Positions 34,207-43,121 of a stretch of DNA of 64,000 nucleotides are shown one piece after another. The stretch is taken from NCBI RefSeq assembly GCF_034044715.1, contig NZ_JAXCLW010000007.1:62001-126000 (forward strand), read 5' to 3'. Under the pieces are notes generated by a model. It did no database searches. It was not told the origin of the DNA and saw only the letters and a list, made by a program, of their open reading frames with translations. This stretch comes from Dongia_B soli (lineage in GTDB: Bacteria; Pseudomonadota; Alphaproteobacteria; Dongiales; Dongiaceae). The translations under genes and the position numbers were made by a program. Within the stretch, counting starts at the first letter, position 1; every line of letters begins with the position of its first letter.

Positions 34207-35823
34207 ATGACGACGACACGGCCGATAGCGGGCTATCCGCTGATCGGGATCGCTTCCCTCGGCCGGGTTGCCGCCGCCATCCTGATCGCGGTGATCGCTG
34301 CTATCCTGGTGCGGCTTCTCGACCAAGCATCCGCCGGCGACATCCGGGATCTGATCGGCGACAGCTATCTGCGCCGGGTGGTGATTTTCACCGTGATGCA
34401 GGCGGTGCTGTCGACGCTGCTCTCTCTTGCGCTCGCTGTGCCGGTGACACGCGCTTTGGCACGGCAAAGCCATTTCCCCGGGCGGGGCGTGCTGTTGCGG
34501 CTCTTCTCCCTGCCGCTGGTCATGCCGGCGCTGGTGGCGATTTTTGGTGTGGTCGCCGCTTATGGCCAGCAGGGCTGGATGGCGCGGCTGGTCGGCGTTG
34601 GGGTTTGGCCATCGATCTATGGGCTCGGCGGTATCCTGGTCGCGCATGTCTTCTTCAATCTGCCGCTGGCAGTGCGCCTGCTCTTGCCGGCCTGGCAGAC
34701 CGTGCCGGCGGAAACCTGGCGGCTCGCAGCACAACTCGGCATGACGTCGGGCCATATTTTCCGGCTGATCGAATGGCCGCTCTTGCGCCGCGTCGTGCCG
34801 CAAATTGCCGCCACCATCTTCATGCTCTGCTTCGTCAGCTTCGCCATCGTGCTGACCCTGGGCGGCGGGCCGCGCGCTTCAACCTTGGAAGTCACGATCT
34901 TCCAGGCGATCCGTTTCGATGCCGACCTGCCGCGCGCCGGGCTGCTCGCCCTGCTCGAACTGGTCCTGTGCCTGATCGCCGGGATACTCTGCCGTGGCCT
35001 CACCCAGCGGATGGATTTCGCCGCCGGTTTCGGTCGGCCTGGCTGGCGTCACGATGCATCGACCAGATGGGCGCGGATCGGCGACAGCGCCTGGATCGTG
35101 CTTGCAGTGCTGTTCGTCGGCTTGCCCGAACTCGCCTTGCTGGCCGATGGCTTGCGCGGCTTTACCGCGGATTTGCCCTGGCCGGTTCTGGCGCAGGCGG
35201 CCTTGCTGGGCTTGTCCATCTCAGTGATCGCCGGTGCCGGTGCCACTTTCTTCGGCTTCGTCCTTGCGGCTGCCGGCCATCAGCCCTCGCCGTGCCGTGC
35301 CGGTCTGTTCGTCAGGATCATGAAATCGCTGCAAGCGCTTGCCGGCCTGCTGCCGCTGGCGATGTCGCCGATGGTGCTCGGCATCGGCTTCTATCTGTTG
35401 ATCACCGATTATACCGATAGCGATCTGTGGTCGGTCATCGGTATCATCCTGCTCAACATCGCCATGGCCATTCCTTTCTGCCTGGCCCTGCTGATGCCGG
35501 CCGTCGACCGCAATCTGCAACAGCATGATCGTCTCTGCCGTGAATTGAGCATTGTCGGCTTCAACCGTTTCCGTCTGATCGACTGGCCCAGCTTGCGGCC
35601 GCAAATCGCCACGGCTTTCGCCTTGGCGACCAGCCTGGGGCTCGGCGATCTGATCGGTATCAGCCTGTTTGGCAATCCGGACCTGCGGACCCTCAGCATG
35701 CTGCTCTATGAGCAGCTCTCTGCCTATCGGATGGATCAGGCGGCGGCGACGGCGCTGATCTTGTTACTTCTGGTGCTGGGGGTCTATGGCGCGATCGAGC
35801 GTCTTGTGGGTGGAAAACAATGA
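34207..35823 (+). CDS. thiP: Thiamine ABC transporter permease ThiP
   Basis: 538-residue permease made of two fused FbpB/CysW-type halves, as usual in ThiP, with about 12 hydrophobic segments. EAA-type loops occur at TWRLAAQLGMTSGHIFRLIEWP (first half) and RLCRELSIVGFNRFRLIDWP (second half). ATG 34207 (MTTTRP), 17 bp after thiB, is preferred over 34165 inside thiB. The stop overlaps the thiQ start by ATGA. Confidence 0.93.
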   Translation: MTTTRPIAGYPLIGIASLGRVAAAILIAVIAAILVRLLDQASAGDIRDLIGDSYLRRVVIFTVMQAVLSTLLSLALAVPVTRALARQSHFPGRGVLLRLFSLPLVMPALVAIFGVVAAYGQQGWMARLVGVGVWPSIYGLGGILVAHVFFNLPLAVRLLLPAWQTVPAETWRLAAQLGMTSGHIFRLIEWPLLRRVVPQIAATIFMLCFVSFAIVLTLGGGPRASTLEVTIFQAIRFDADLPRAGLLALLELVLCLIAGILCRGLTQRMDFAAGFGRPGWRHDASTRWARIGDSAWIVLAVLFVGLPELALLADGLRGFTADLPWPVLAQAALLGLSISVIAGAGATFFGFVLAAAGHQPSPCRAGLFVRIMKSLQALAGLLPLAMSPMVLGIGFYLLITDYTDSDLWSVIGIILLNIAMAIPFCLALLMPAVDRNLQQHDRLCRELSIVGFNRFRLIDWPSLRPQIATAFALATSLGLGDLIGISLFGNPDLRTLSMLLYEQLSAYRMDQAAATALILLLLVLGVYGAIERLVGGKQ

Positions 35824-36524
35824 CGGCCTACCTGGAATGCCGCGCGCTGCGGTTCCGCTATGAAGAGATGATGATGCGCTTCGATCTTGAAATCGAACGC
35901 GGGAGCTGCGTGGCGGTGATCGGCCCGAGCGGTGCGGGGAAGAGTACGCTGCTTGCTCTGATTGGCGGGTTTGAACATGCCGATGACGGCTGCGTCTTGG
36001 TGGAGGGGCGGGACATCACCGCCGTGCCGGCGGCCCAGCGGCCGGTCACAACCTTGTTTCAAGACAATAATCTTTTCGCGCATTTGACCGCGTCCCAGAA
36101 TGTCGGGCTCGGCCTCCATCCCGGCTTGCGGCTGAGCGATGCGCAGCGCCGCGATGTCGGGCAGGCGCTGGAACAAGTCGGGCTTGAGGAGTTCGGCAAC
36201 CGCCGCCCGGCGCAATTATCCGGCGGCGAGCGCCAGCGTGTCGCCATTGCCCGCTGCCTTGTGCGTCGCCGGCCGATCCTGCTGCTGGACGAACCGTTCG
36301 GGGCGCTGGGGCCGGCGATGCGGCTGGAGATGCTGGATCTGGTCGACGCCCTGCGCCGTCAGCATGGGCTGACCGTGCTGATGGTGACCCATGATCCGGC
36401 AGATGCGGCGCGCATCGCCGACCGCACAGCCTTTGTGGCGGAAGGCGAGGTGGTTCTGAGCGACGCAACGACAAGTGTCCTGCAGTCGGACCTGCCGGTG
36501 ATCCGCGACTATCTCGGCCGGTAG
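35820..36524 (+). CDS. thiQ: Thiamine ABC transporter ATP-binding protein ThiQ
   Basis: 234-residue ATPase. Walker A GPSGAGKST (about 37-45), LFQDNNLFAHLTASQNVGLGL (the ThiQ-type Q-loop), signature LSGGERQR, Walker B ILLLDEPFGALGPAMR (Gly where most have Asp in SALD) and VTHD with the switch His are seen. Its ATG overlaps the thiP stop, implying coupled translation. It ends 10 bp before the convergent LysR gene. Confidence 0.94.
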   Translation: MTAYLECRALRFRYEEMMMRFDLEIERGSCVAVIGPSGAGKSTLLALIGGFEHADDGCVLVEGRDITAVPAAQRPVTTLFQDNNLFAHLTASQNVGLGLHPGLRLSDAQRRDVGQALEQVGLEEFGNRRPAQLSGGERQRVAIARCLVRRRPILLLDEPFGALGPAMRLEMLDLVDALRRQHGLTVLMVTHDPADAARIADRTAFVAEGEVVLSDATTSVLQSDLPVIRDYLGR

Positions 36525-36534
36525 CCTGTCGTTT

Positions 36535-37437
36535 TCAATTGGTCTCGAACTTGCCGCGCAAGGCTTCGACCGCGCGGTCGATGAAGAGACGCACCTTCGG
36601 TGCCAGATAGCGCCCGGCCGGATGCACCACATGTATCGGCAAAGGCGGCGGTTCATAGCCGACCAGTAGGCGTTGCAACTTGCCTTCCGCCTCCAGCGGT
36701 TCCGATTGATAGGACATGACGCGAATGACGCCGCCGCCGGCAATCGCCGCATCGAGGGCTGCTTGAATCGTGCTGACAATCAAGCGGGCATTTATCGGCA
36801 CGGTGATCTCCTTGGCTCCCTTGCCGAAGGTCCAGCGGTCGATGACCGGCCGCACGCCCGATATCGCGATGGCGTCATGGCCTACCAGATCCTGCGGTGT
36901 CTTTGGCGCATCATGGGCCGCGAGATAAGCGGGGCTTGCGCAAATGACGCGGCGGATATGGCCGACCTGGATCGCTTGCAGGGTTGAATCCGCAAGTGCG
37001 GCGATGCGGATGCCGAGATCGATGCCTTCGTCGATATAGGAGACGATACGATTGAGCAGCAGCATCGAGACACTGACCTGCGGGTAGTCACGCATGAAGG
37101 CCTGGACGATGGGCAGGACATGGAGCCGGCCGAACATCTCCGGCGCCGTCACGCTCAGCAAGCCGCGCGGCTCCAGTTTCTCCGACGCCGCCGACAATTC
37201 CAGCTCCTCAAAATCCGCCAGGGCTCGGCGGCCGAGATCGAGATAGCGCGTCCCGGCATCGGTGAGTGCCACCGCCCGCGTGGTGCGGTTGAAGAGGCGC
37301 GTGCCGAGCCGTTCCTCTAGCTCCGCCACCGCGCGGGTGACGGCCGCGGGCGAACGGTTGAGCCGCCGGGCCGCGGCGATGAAGCTGCCTTGCTCCGCCA
37401 CCGCCACGAAGATGGCCAGGATGTCCAGGCGATCCAT
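36535..37437 (-). CDS. LysR family transcriptional regulator
   Basis: 300-residue regulator. The winged HTH covers about 1-60 (LDILAIFVAVAEQGSFIAAARRLNRSPAAVTRAVAELEERLG, with the recognition helix in SPAAVTRAV). The rest is the LysR substrate-binding domain. ATG 37437 with GGA upstream is chosen over TTG 37440. It is divergent from GST and PPOX-like genes (102-bp gap), the usual arrangement for a LysR activator of its neighbours. Confidence 0.9.
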   Translation of the reverse strand: MDRLDILAIFVAVAEQGSFIAAARRLNRSPAAVTRAVAELEERLGTRLFNRTTRAVALTDAGTRYLDLGRRALADFEELELSAASEKLEPRGLLSVTAPEMFGRLHVLPIVQAFMRDYPQVSVSMLLLNRIVSYIDEGIDLGIRIAALADSTLQAIQVGHIRRVICASPAYLAAHDAPKTPQDLVGHDAIAISGVRPVIDRWTFGKGAKEITVPINARLIVSTIQAALDAAIAGGGVIRVMSYQSEPLEAEGKLQRLLVGYEPPPLPIHVVHPAGRYLAPKVRLFIDRAVEALRGKFETN

Positions 37438-37542
37438 CAATTATTCCGATTTTTGAAATAGAGAACTGCATTTTTGCACAATTAAATCGAATTCCAAAAC
37501 GACATATTTGTAGCTGGAGACAATCAGGACCAGGGATTTGCC

Positions 37543-38181
37543 ATGACACAGCCGACCCCCCAGAAGCCGATCATGCTTTACGGCTTCAAGCTTTCCGGCC
37601 ACTCGCACCGGGCAGAATCAATGCTGCGCCTCCTGCAGCTTCCCTATGAATATCGCGAGGTGAATCTGCGAGGCGGTGAGCAGAAGAGCGAAACTTTCCT
37701 AAAGCTCAATCCGTTCGGCACCGTCCCGGTGATCGACGACAACGGAACGGTGATTGCCGATTCCGCCGCCATCCTGGTTTATCTCGCAACGACGTATGAG
37801 CCCGCGCGGCGCTGGCTGCCGCGGGAAGCGGCGCAGGCGGCGCAGGTGCAGCGCTGGCTCTCCGTCGCTCAGGGACCCGTCTATAACGGTCCGGCCATGG
37901 CGCGCATGGTAAAGCTCTTCGGCGCTCCAGCGGATTACGAGCGCTGCAAGGCGATTGCCAGCTCGCTCTTCTCGGTGCTGGAAAATCACTTGGCATCAGA
38001 GGACTTCCTGGTCGGGGAAAGGCCGACCATCGCTGATGTCGCCGTTTACAGCTATATCGCCGTCTCTGCCGATGGTGGGTTGCCCCTGAGCGACTACGGC
38101 GCCATTCGCTCCTGGGTCGCGCGCCTGGAAGCTTTGCCGCATTTCGAACCGATGCCCGGCAGCGACCGCAACGCTGTCTGA
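37543..38181 (+). CDS. Glutathione S-transferase
   Basis: 212-residue GST. The N-terminal thioredoxin-like domain has LYGFKLSGHSHRAESMLRLLQLPYEY, with Ser in place of the Cys/Tyr seen in other classes, and NPFGTVPVIDDNG plus ADSAAILVYLA for glutathione binding. The C-terminal helical domain includes FLVGERPTIADVAVYSY, the GST N-capping/hydrophobic staple region. Probably in one transcript with the PPOX-like gene 16 bp downstream, under the divergent LysR regulator. Confidence 0.9.
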   Translation: MTQPTPQKPIMLYGFKLSGHSHRAESMLRLLQLPYEYREVNLRGGEQKSETFLKLNPFGTVPVIDDNGTVIADSAAILVYLATTYEPARRWLPREAAQAAQVQRWLSVAQGPVYNGPAMARMVKLFGAPADYERCKAIASSLFSVLENHLASEDFLVGERPTIADVAVYSYIAVSADGGLPLSDYGAIRSWVARLEALPHFEPMPGSDRNAV

Positions 38182-38197
38182 GGCGAAGGAGGATGCC

Positions 38198-39184
38198 TTG
38201 TCTGCTTTATTTTCGTCTTCTTCTGCCTCGCCCTGGCACGCCGGCGAGCGTGCTATCCAGGAGCAGGCCGGCGTCGCGGCGCAGATGGAGGGTGTGGGCC
38301 AGCGGGTCATGCGATCCTTCATGCCCGACCAGCATCGAGAATTCTTCGCGCAATTGCCCTTTTTGGTTGTCGGGTCGGTGGATGGGGAAGGCTCGCCTTG
38401 GGCGTCGCTGTTGCAAGGCATGCCCGGATTTGCGACCAGCCCGGATCCGCAGCGTCTCGATATTGCGGCACAGCCGGTTGCCGGCGATCCGCTGGCGGAG
38501 ACTTTGCATCTCGGCACTCGGCTCGGCCTGCTGGGGATCGAATTGCCGACACGCCGGCGCAACCGCATGAACGGCCGTATCATCAAGATGTCGGGAAGCG
38601 GTTTTAGCGTCGCGGTCGAGCAGAGCTTCGGCAATTGCCCGCAATACATCCAGGCGAGGGATTATGTCGATCTTTCACCTGCGCCCGAAGCGGTCACTGT
38701 GGAACCGTTCCTTGGTTTGGATGAGCCTGCGCGCCAGCTGATCGTGGAGAGCGATACGTTCTTCGTTGCCTCCGCCATACCGCGAGAGGATGGCGGCTTC
38801 GATCCCGATGTCTCTCATCGCGGCGGACGACCCGGCTTCGTCAGGGTCGATGCCGATGGCACGCTGACCATCCCGGATTATGCGGGCAACCGGTTCTTCA
38901 ATACGCTCGGCAATTTGTCGGTCTATCCCCGTGCCGGATTGTCCTTCATCGATTTCCACAAGGGCGATCTTTTGCAGCTGACCGGCGCGGCGAGCGTGGT
39001 TTTGAACGGCTCGAATGCTGAGATGATCGAAGGCGTCCAGCGGGTCTGGCAGGTCCGCCCAGTTCGCGGCCGCTGGCTGCGCAATGCCGTACCCCTCCGT
39101 TTTCGCTTCCGCGAATTCTCGCCGGCTTCCATGCGAGCCGGTATCTGGAGCGAGAGTCACAGGACGGTTGATCGCGGAAGCTAA
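38198..39184 (+). CDS. PPOX-like flavoprotein, split-barrel FMN-binding
   Basis: 328-residue protein with FLVVGSVDGEGSPWASLLQGMPGF near residue 55 and, in the second half, HRGGRPGFVRVDADGTLTIPDYAGNRFFNTLGNL, the FMN-binding pattern of pyridoxamine-phosphate-oxidase-like proteins. The start is TTG at 38198, because AAGGAGG lies at 38187-38193 with ideal spacing; the ATG at 38193 is in the wrong frame. Function unknown; the GST neighbour suggests detoxification or redox chemistry (inference). Confidence 0.8.
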   Translation: MSALFSSSSASPWHAGERAIQEQAGVAAQMEGVGQRVMRSFMPDQHREFFAQLPFLVVGSVDGEGSPWASLLQGMPGFATSPDPQRLDIAAQPVAGDPLAETLHLGTRLGLLGIELPTRRRNRMNGRIIKMSGSGFSVAVEQSFGNCPQYIQARDYVDLSPAPEAVTVEPFLGLDEPARQLIVESDTFFVASAIPREDGGFDPDVSHRGGRPGFVRVDADGTLTIPDYAGNRFFNTLGNLSVYPRAGLSFIDFHKGDLLQLTGAASVVLNGSNAEMIEGVQRVWQVRPVRGRWLRNAVPLRFRFREFSPASMRAGIWSESHRTVDRGS

Positions 39185-39390
39185 GCAACCGGCCGCGGCG
39201 GTTCCGGCACCGGAGGCGGTTCCATTGGCGGCTGAATCGGCATTGGCTCTGGATCACCCGGTATCGGCGGTGCCGGCGGCACTTCGGTTGGCTTCGGATC
39301 GCCGGGCCGGGGCGTTTCCGGCGTCGGCGGCAGATGGGCCGGACGTGGCGAATCAGGCTGCGCCGCTTCGATCAGGCGTCGATCTGGCAT
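39181..39390 (-). CDS. Small proline-rich protein
   Basis: 69 residues, about 40% Pro, with repeats such as PPAPPIPGDPEP and a final PPVPEPPRPVA. No membrane segment or signal. AGGAG lies eight bases before the ATG, which supports translation. Its stop overlaps the PPOX-like stop on the opposite strand by four bases. I do not recognise a family; low-complexity frames can arise by chance in GC-rich DNA. Confidence 0.5.
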   Translation of the reverse strand: MPDRRLIEAAQPDSPRPAHLPPTPETPRPGDPKPTEVPPAPPIPGDPEPMPIQPPMEPPPVPEPPRPVA

Positions 39391-39483
39391 AGCGTTATCT
39401 CCTGCAGCATCGCTGGCGGCGATGGTTCATAGAGATAACGGAACCTGGCGCCATTGGTTCCGAAGTCGGGTCAGCCGCGAATG

Positions 39484-40788
39484 CTAGCTCAAGACCTGCT
39501 GCCGGCTCTGCATGAATTCGTCGGTCGCAGCGAGGAATTTTTCGATATCGGCATCGCTTAACGGCAGCATCAGCGCCATATAGCCGCGCCGCGCCATATA
39601 GATGCCGGCGGCGATGAAATCGAGGTGGATGAGCTTATGCAACGCCTTGCGTTTCGGCTCGCCGGCCGGATCGATATCCTGGGGCCGGGTGACCGGGCGA
39701 TCACTGAAATGCAGCCCGACAAAAGAGCCGTGACCGGTTGCCAGCAATGGCGCCTCATGCCGACGCGCGAGATCGTTGATGCCGTTGCGCAGCCGGTCGC
39801 CTTTCGCATTCAGCCTGGCGACGGCTTCGCCCGTATAGATCTTGGTAAGGCCGGTCAGGCCGGCTGACATTGTCAGCACGTTGTTGTTGAAGGTGCCGGC
39901 ATGGGGCCAGGCATCAGCCCGTGCCGGATCGAAACGCTGCATCAGGTCGCGGCGGCCGCCAAAGGCGCCGAAGCTCATGCCACCGCCAATATATTTGCCG
40001 AGCGTCGTCATATCCGGCGTGATGCGCAAGGCGGCCTGCAGCCCCCCGGTGGAGAGTCGCGAGGTCATAACCTCGTCGAAGATCAGGACGATGCCATGGG
40101 CCGTGCAGCTCTCCCGCAAAGCCAGGAGAAATGCCGGATCGGCCGGCAGGCAGCCGCTGCCCAGCATCGGTTCGACCAGCACCGCGGCAAGATCCTTCCC
40201 ATGCTTCTTGATGAGGTCGAGGCTGCCCTCGATATCGTTATAGGGTGCGATCACCCAATCGATCGGCAGGTTGAGCGGCATGCCGCCCTGGCGGAAATAG
40301 AAGACGCCGCCATGATATCCGCCCTCGAAGACCATGACCTTGCTGCGCCGTGTCGCTGCGCGGGCGGTTTGGATGGCGAACATATTGGCTTCGGTGCCGG
40401 AATTGCAGAAACGCAGCAGCTCCAGGGACGGGAAACGTTCCTGCAGCACGCTGGCGAGGCCGGCTTCATAAGCATTCGGGCCGCCCAGGACGATGCCGTC
40501 GGCCAGGGCGTCACGCACGGCTTCCAGGATCACCGGATTGGAATGACCGTAAAGCCCGGCCGAATATTCGCCGAGGAAGTCGATATAACGATGGCCGTCG
40601 ATATCTTCCAGAACCGCTCCCTCACCACGACGCCAGGCGAGGGGGAAGGGATCGAAATGCAGAACCGTTCGGGTATTGCCCCCCGGCATGGCTTGCGACG
40701 CTGCCTTGTGGCGCTCCGCACTGCCCGGATTGGCGGCGATGAAGCGGCTCTCGGCTTCGGCGAGCGCCGTTTCCAGGGACGAATTCAT
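39484..40788 (-). CDS. Class III aminotransferase / glutamate-1-semialdehyde aminomutase-like
   Basis: 434-residue PLP enzyme. PGGNTRTVLHFDPFPLAW near 35-52 is the start seen in GSA-aminomutase-like aminotransferases; FCNSGTEANMFAIQTAR binds PLP phosphate; LIFDEVMTSR holds the PLP Asp; TTLGKYIGGGMSFGAFGG holds the Schiff-base Lys. HemL itself is usually closer to ALVCDEVMTGFR, so a heme role is not assumed. The substrate is unknown. Same strand as the dioxygenase gene 47 bp upstream. Confidence 0.85.
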   Translation of the reverse strand: MNSSLETALAEAESRFIAANPGSAERHKAASQAMPGGNTRTVLHFDPFPLAWRRGEGAVLEDIDGHRYIDFLGEYSAGLYGHSNPVILEAVRDALADGIVLGGPNAYEAGLASVLQERFPSLELLRFCNSGTEANMFAIQTARAATRRSKVMVFEGGYHGGVFYFRQGGMPLNLPIDWVIAPYNDIEGSLDLIKKHGKDLAAVLVEPMLGSGCLPADPAFLLALRESCTAHGIVLIFDEVMTSRLSTGGLQAALRITPDMTTLGKYIGGGMSFGAFGGRRDLMQRFDPARADAWPHAGTFNNNVLTMSAGLTGLTKIYTGEAVARLNAKGDRLRNGINDLARRHEAPLLATGHGSFVGLHFSDRPVTRPQDIDPAGEPKRKALHKLIHLDFIAAGIYMARRGYMALMLPLSDADIEKFLAATDEFMQSRQQVLS

Positions 40789-40835
40789 GCACTCTTCCTC
40801 CTCGGGGATGCGTTTCTTATTTTGCTATCGAGCGG

Positions 40836-41510
40836 TCAGTTCTCCGACCACATGCGCAGCAGATTGACATGGCATTTGAAGGCGAGGTCGGTGATCTGGT
40901 CGTTTGGCGCCACCTTGTTCAGCTTTTCGCCAATCATGGCGAGATCGGCGAGTAGCATCCGCTGGCGTTCGTCGCGCACATGCGATTGCACCCAGCTGAT
41001 GACGACCAGACGCTCGCCGCGGGTCACCGGCCGGACCTCATGCAATGTGCTCGACGGATAGACGATGGCGGAACCGGCCGGCAGCTTGATCATCTGCGGT
41101 CCGAAAGGGCTGTTGATCAGCAATTCGCCGCCGTCATATTCGGTCGGTTCATTGATGAAGACGGTTAAGGAGACATCGGCCCGGCGCAGATCGTCATTCG
41201 GCCCCATCAGCGCGTCATCGACATGTTGGCCATAGGCCATGCCCGGGCGGTATCGGCTGATGGTCGGCAGGAAGACGTGATGCGGCAAGGCGGCGTGGCG
41301 GAAATGCACGCTGCGCATCAGCGCATCGATAACGGTCTTTTGGATGACGTTCCGGCCCTCCCAGGCCTTGGGCACTTGCTCATTACGTTTGATTCGCTGA
41401 TTGCGGAAACCTGCGGTTTCCTTGCCGTCAGCGAAGGGTGCGGCTTCAATCGCGGCCCGCACGGTCTTCAATTCGTCAGGCGTCAGGACATGGGGAATAT
41501 TGACGAGCAT
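40836..41510 (-). CDS. Fe(II)/2-oxoglutarate dioxygenase, PiuC/YbiX (PKHD-type)
   Basis: 224-residue member of the PKHD-type hydroxylase family. The iron ligands are HVDDAL (His and Asp near 97-99) and the His in SSTLHEVRPVTRGERLVVISWVQS; the Arg of TRGER would bind 2-oxoglutarate. PiuC/YbiX genes usually lie beside TonB siderophore receptors; none is seen here. Length and the C-terminal helix match the family. Encoded between the aminotransferase and a cysteine desulfurase on the same strand. Confidence 0.92.
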   Translation of the reverse strand: MLVNIPHVLTPDELKTVRAAIEAAPFADGKETAGFRNQRIKRNEQVPKAWEGRNVIQKTVIDALMRSVHFRHAALPHHVFLPTISRYRPGMAYGQHVDDALMGPNDDLRRADVSLTVFINEPTEYDGGELLINSPFGPQMIKLPAGSAIVYPSSTLHEVRPVTRGERLVVISWVQSHVRDERQRMLLADLAMIGEKLNKVAPNDQITDLAFKCHVNLLRMWSEN

Positions 41511-41591
41511 GTGTCTTCTACCTCTGGACTGGATGCTGCGATCATAGGGAGCTGCGGCTAGCTTGGCGAGAGGGGCAGGCAGGTGGGGGAT

Positions 41592-42842
41592 TTATCGGAG
41601 AATTTGCCGCACCTTTTCCAAAGCCTCAACCAGCCGGTCGATATCTTCGGACCCGGTATAGAGGCCGAAGGAGGCGCGAATCGTCCCGCTCAGGCCGAGA
41701 TGGTCCATCAGGGGTTGAGCGCAATGAAAGCCGGTGCGGACACAAATACCCTCCGCACCGAGCAGTGAGCCGGCGTCATGCGGGTGGATGCCCTCCATCG
41801 TGAAGGACAGGATGCCGACCCGCTCAGCCGGCCGGCCGATCACGGTGAGGCCCGGCACGTCGCCGAGCCGGTCGAGCGCATAGTCCAACAAGCGCTGGTC
41901 ATGTTCCCGGATGGCGGCAGGATCAACCTGCCGGAAGAAATCGATGGCGGCGGCAAGACCGATTGCGGCGCCGATCGGCGGAGTTCCCGCTTCGAAGCGT
42001 TGCGGGGGCTCGGCATAGTCGGTGCCGTCGATGCGGACGCTGCGGATCATGTCACCGCCCAATTGCCAGGGTGGCATGGCGGCCAGCAGATCGGCCTTGC
42101 CGAATAGAATGCCGATACCGTCCGGGCCATAAAGCTTGTGGCCGGTGAGGGCGAGAAAATCGCAATCCCACTGTTGAAGATCGGCCAGGCCATGCGGCGC
42201 TGCCTGGGCGGCATCGACCAGCACCTTGGCGCCCGCCTGATGGGCCATCGGGATGATCCGCTGCAATGGTGTCACGGTGCCGAGCGTGTTGGCGGCGGCG
42301 GTCAGACAGACCAGTTTGGTGCGGGATGAGAGCAGCTTTGGAAAGGCCTCTAGATCCAGATCGCCACTCTCGCTGATGGGCGCGACGCGCAGCTTGAATC
42401 CATGGCGTTGGGCGACCGCTTGCCAGGGCACGAAATTGGCATGATGCTCCAGCAGGCTGATGAGGATCTCGTCACCTTCACGCAAGAAAGCGGTGGCATA
42501 ACTATTGGCCACCAAGTTGATCGACTCGGTGGCGCTGCGGGTGAAGACGATCTCGCTTGGCGCAGCGTGCAAAAAGCCTGCAACCGTGCGACGGGCAGCT
42601 TCATAAGCTTCAGTCGCTGCGTCGCTCAACGGATAAACCCCGCGATGGATATTGGCGTAACCGGTTTCGTAGAACAGCCGCTGCCGTTGCAGTACCGCGG
42701 CGGGCTTCTGCGCGCTGGCGGCGCTGTCGAGATAGATGACCGGCCGGCCGGCTACATCGCTGTTTGCCAATAATGGGAAGGCCTCGCGCGGAATCAGCGG
42801 GGAAATTGTTCCGGATTGGGGGGCGGTTGTGATTTTTGCCAT
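41592..42842 (-). CDS. Cysteine desulfurase, SufS/CsdA type
   Basis: 416-residue PLP enzyme that releases sulfur from cysteine as an enzyme persulfide. EIVFTRSATESINLVA, HHANFVPWQ, VLVDAAQAAPHG and the Schiff-base Lys in TGHKLYGPDG are present; the catalytic Cys is in CVRTGFHCAQP, where most SufS proteins have RTGHHC. No other suf or csd genes adjoin it. The frame is open to 43022, but ATG 42842 (MAKITT) fits the family N-terminus; 42863 is an alternative. Confidence 0.9.
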   Translation of the reverse strand: MAKITTAPQSGTISPLIPREAFPLLANSDVAGRPVIYLDSAASAQKPAAVLQRQRLFYETGYANIHRGVYPLSDAATEAYEAARRTVAGFLHAAPSEIVFTRSATESINLVANSYATAFLREGDEILISLLEHHANFVPWQAVAQRHGFKLRVAPISESGDLDLEAFPKLLSSRTKLVCLTAAANTLGTVTPLQRIIPMAHQAGAKVLVDAAQAAPHGLADLQQWDCDFLALTGHKLYGPDGIGILFGKADLLAAMPPWQLGGDMIRSVRIDGTDYAEPPQRFEAGTPPIGAAIGLAAAIDFFRQVDPAAIREHDQRLLDYALDRLGDVPGLTVIGRPAERVGILSFTMEGIHPHDAGSLLGAEGICVRTGFHCAQPLMDHLGLSGTIRASFGLYTGSEDIDRLVEALEKVRQILR

Positions 42843-43121
42843 CGAAACGGGCCCTGGCCTCATAAAACGCCTGAAATCGGCTGAACTTGGCGGCCATTTC
42901 GTGACCCCCAAAGCGCGCGCTGTCAAGAGCGGGCACCCGCAATCACCGGCCGTGCAATGCCATCCAATCGACGGTTGCGCAATACACAAGTATTTAACTT
43001 GTGAATTTACATCCGCGACCAAATATTTTCCCGGTCATTATTGGCGGTCAAATCAGTTTTTCGATGTCATAAGCGCGGCCGGTGCAATGTGGGACGCAGA
43101 TTTAACTGGATATACAGGCAT

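Noticed and set aside
39484..40788. Calling this gene hemL
   Set aside because: It belongs to the same fold and has PGG near the N-terminus, but lacks other HemL-typical segments, and no heme gene adjoins it.
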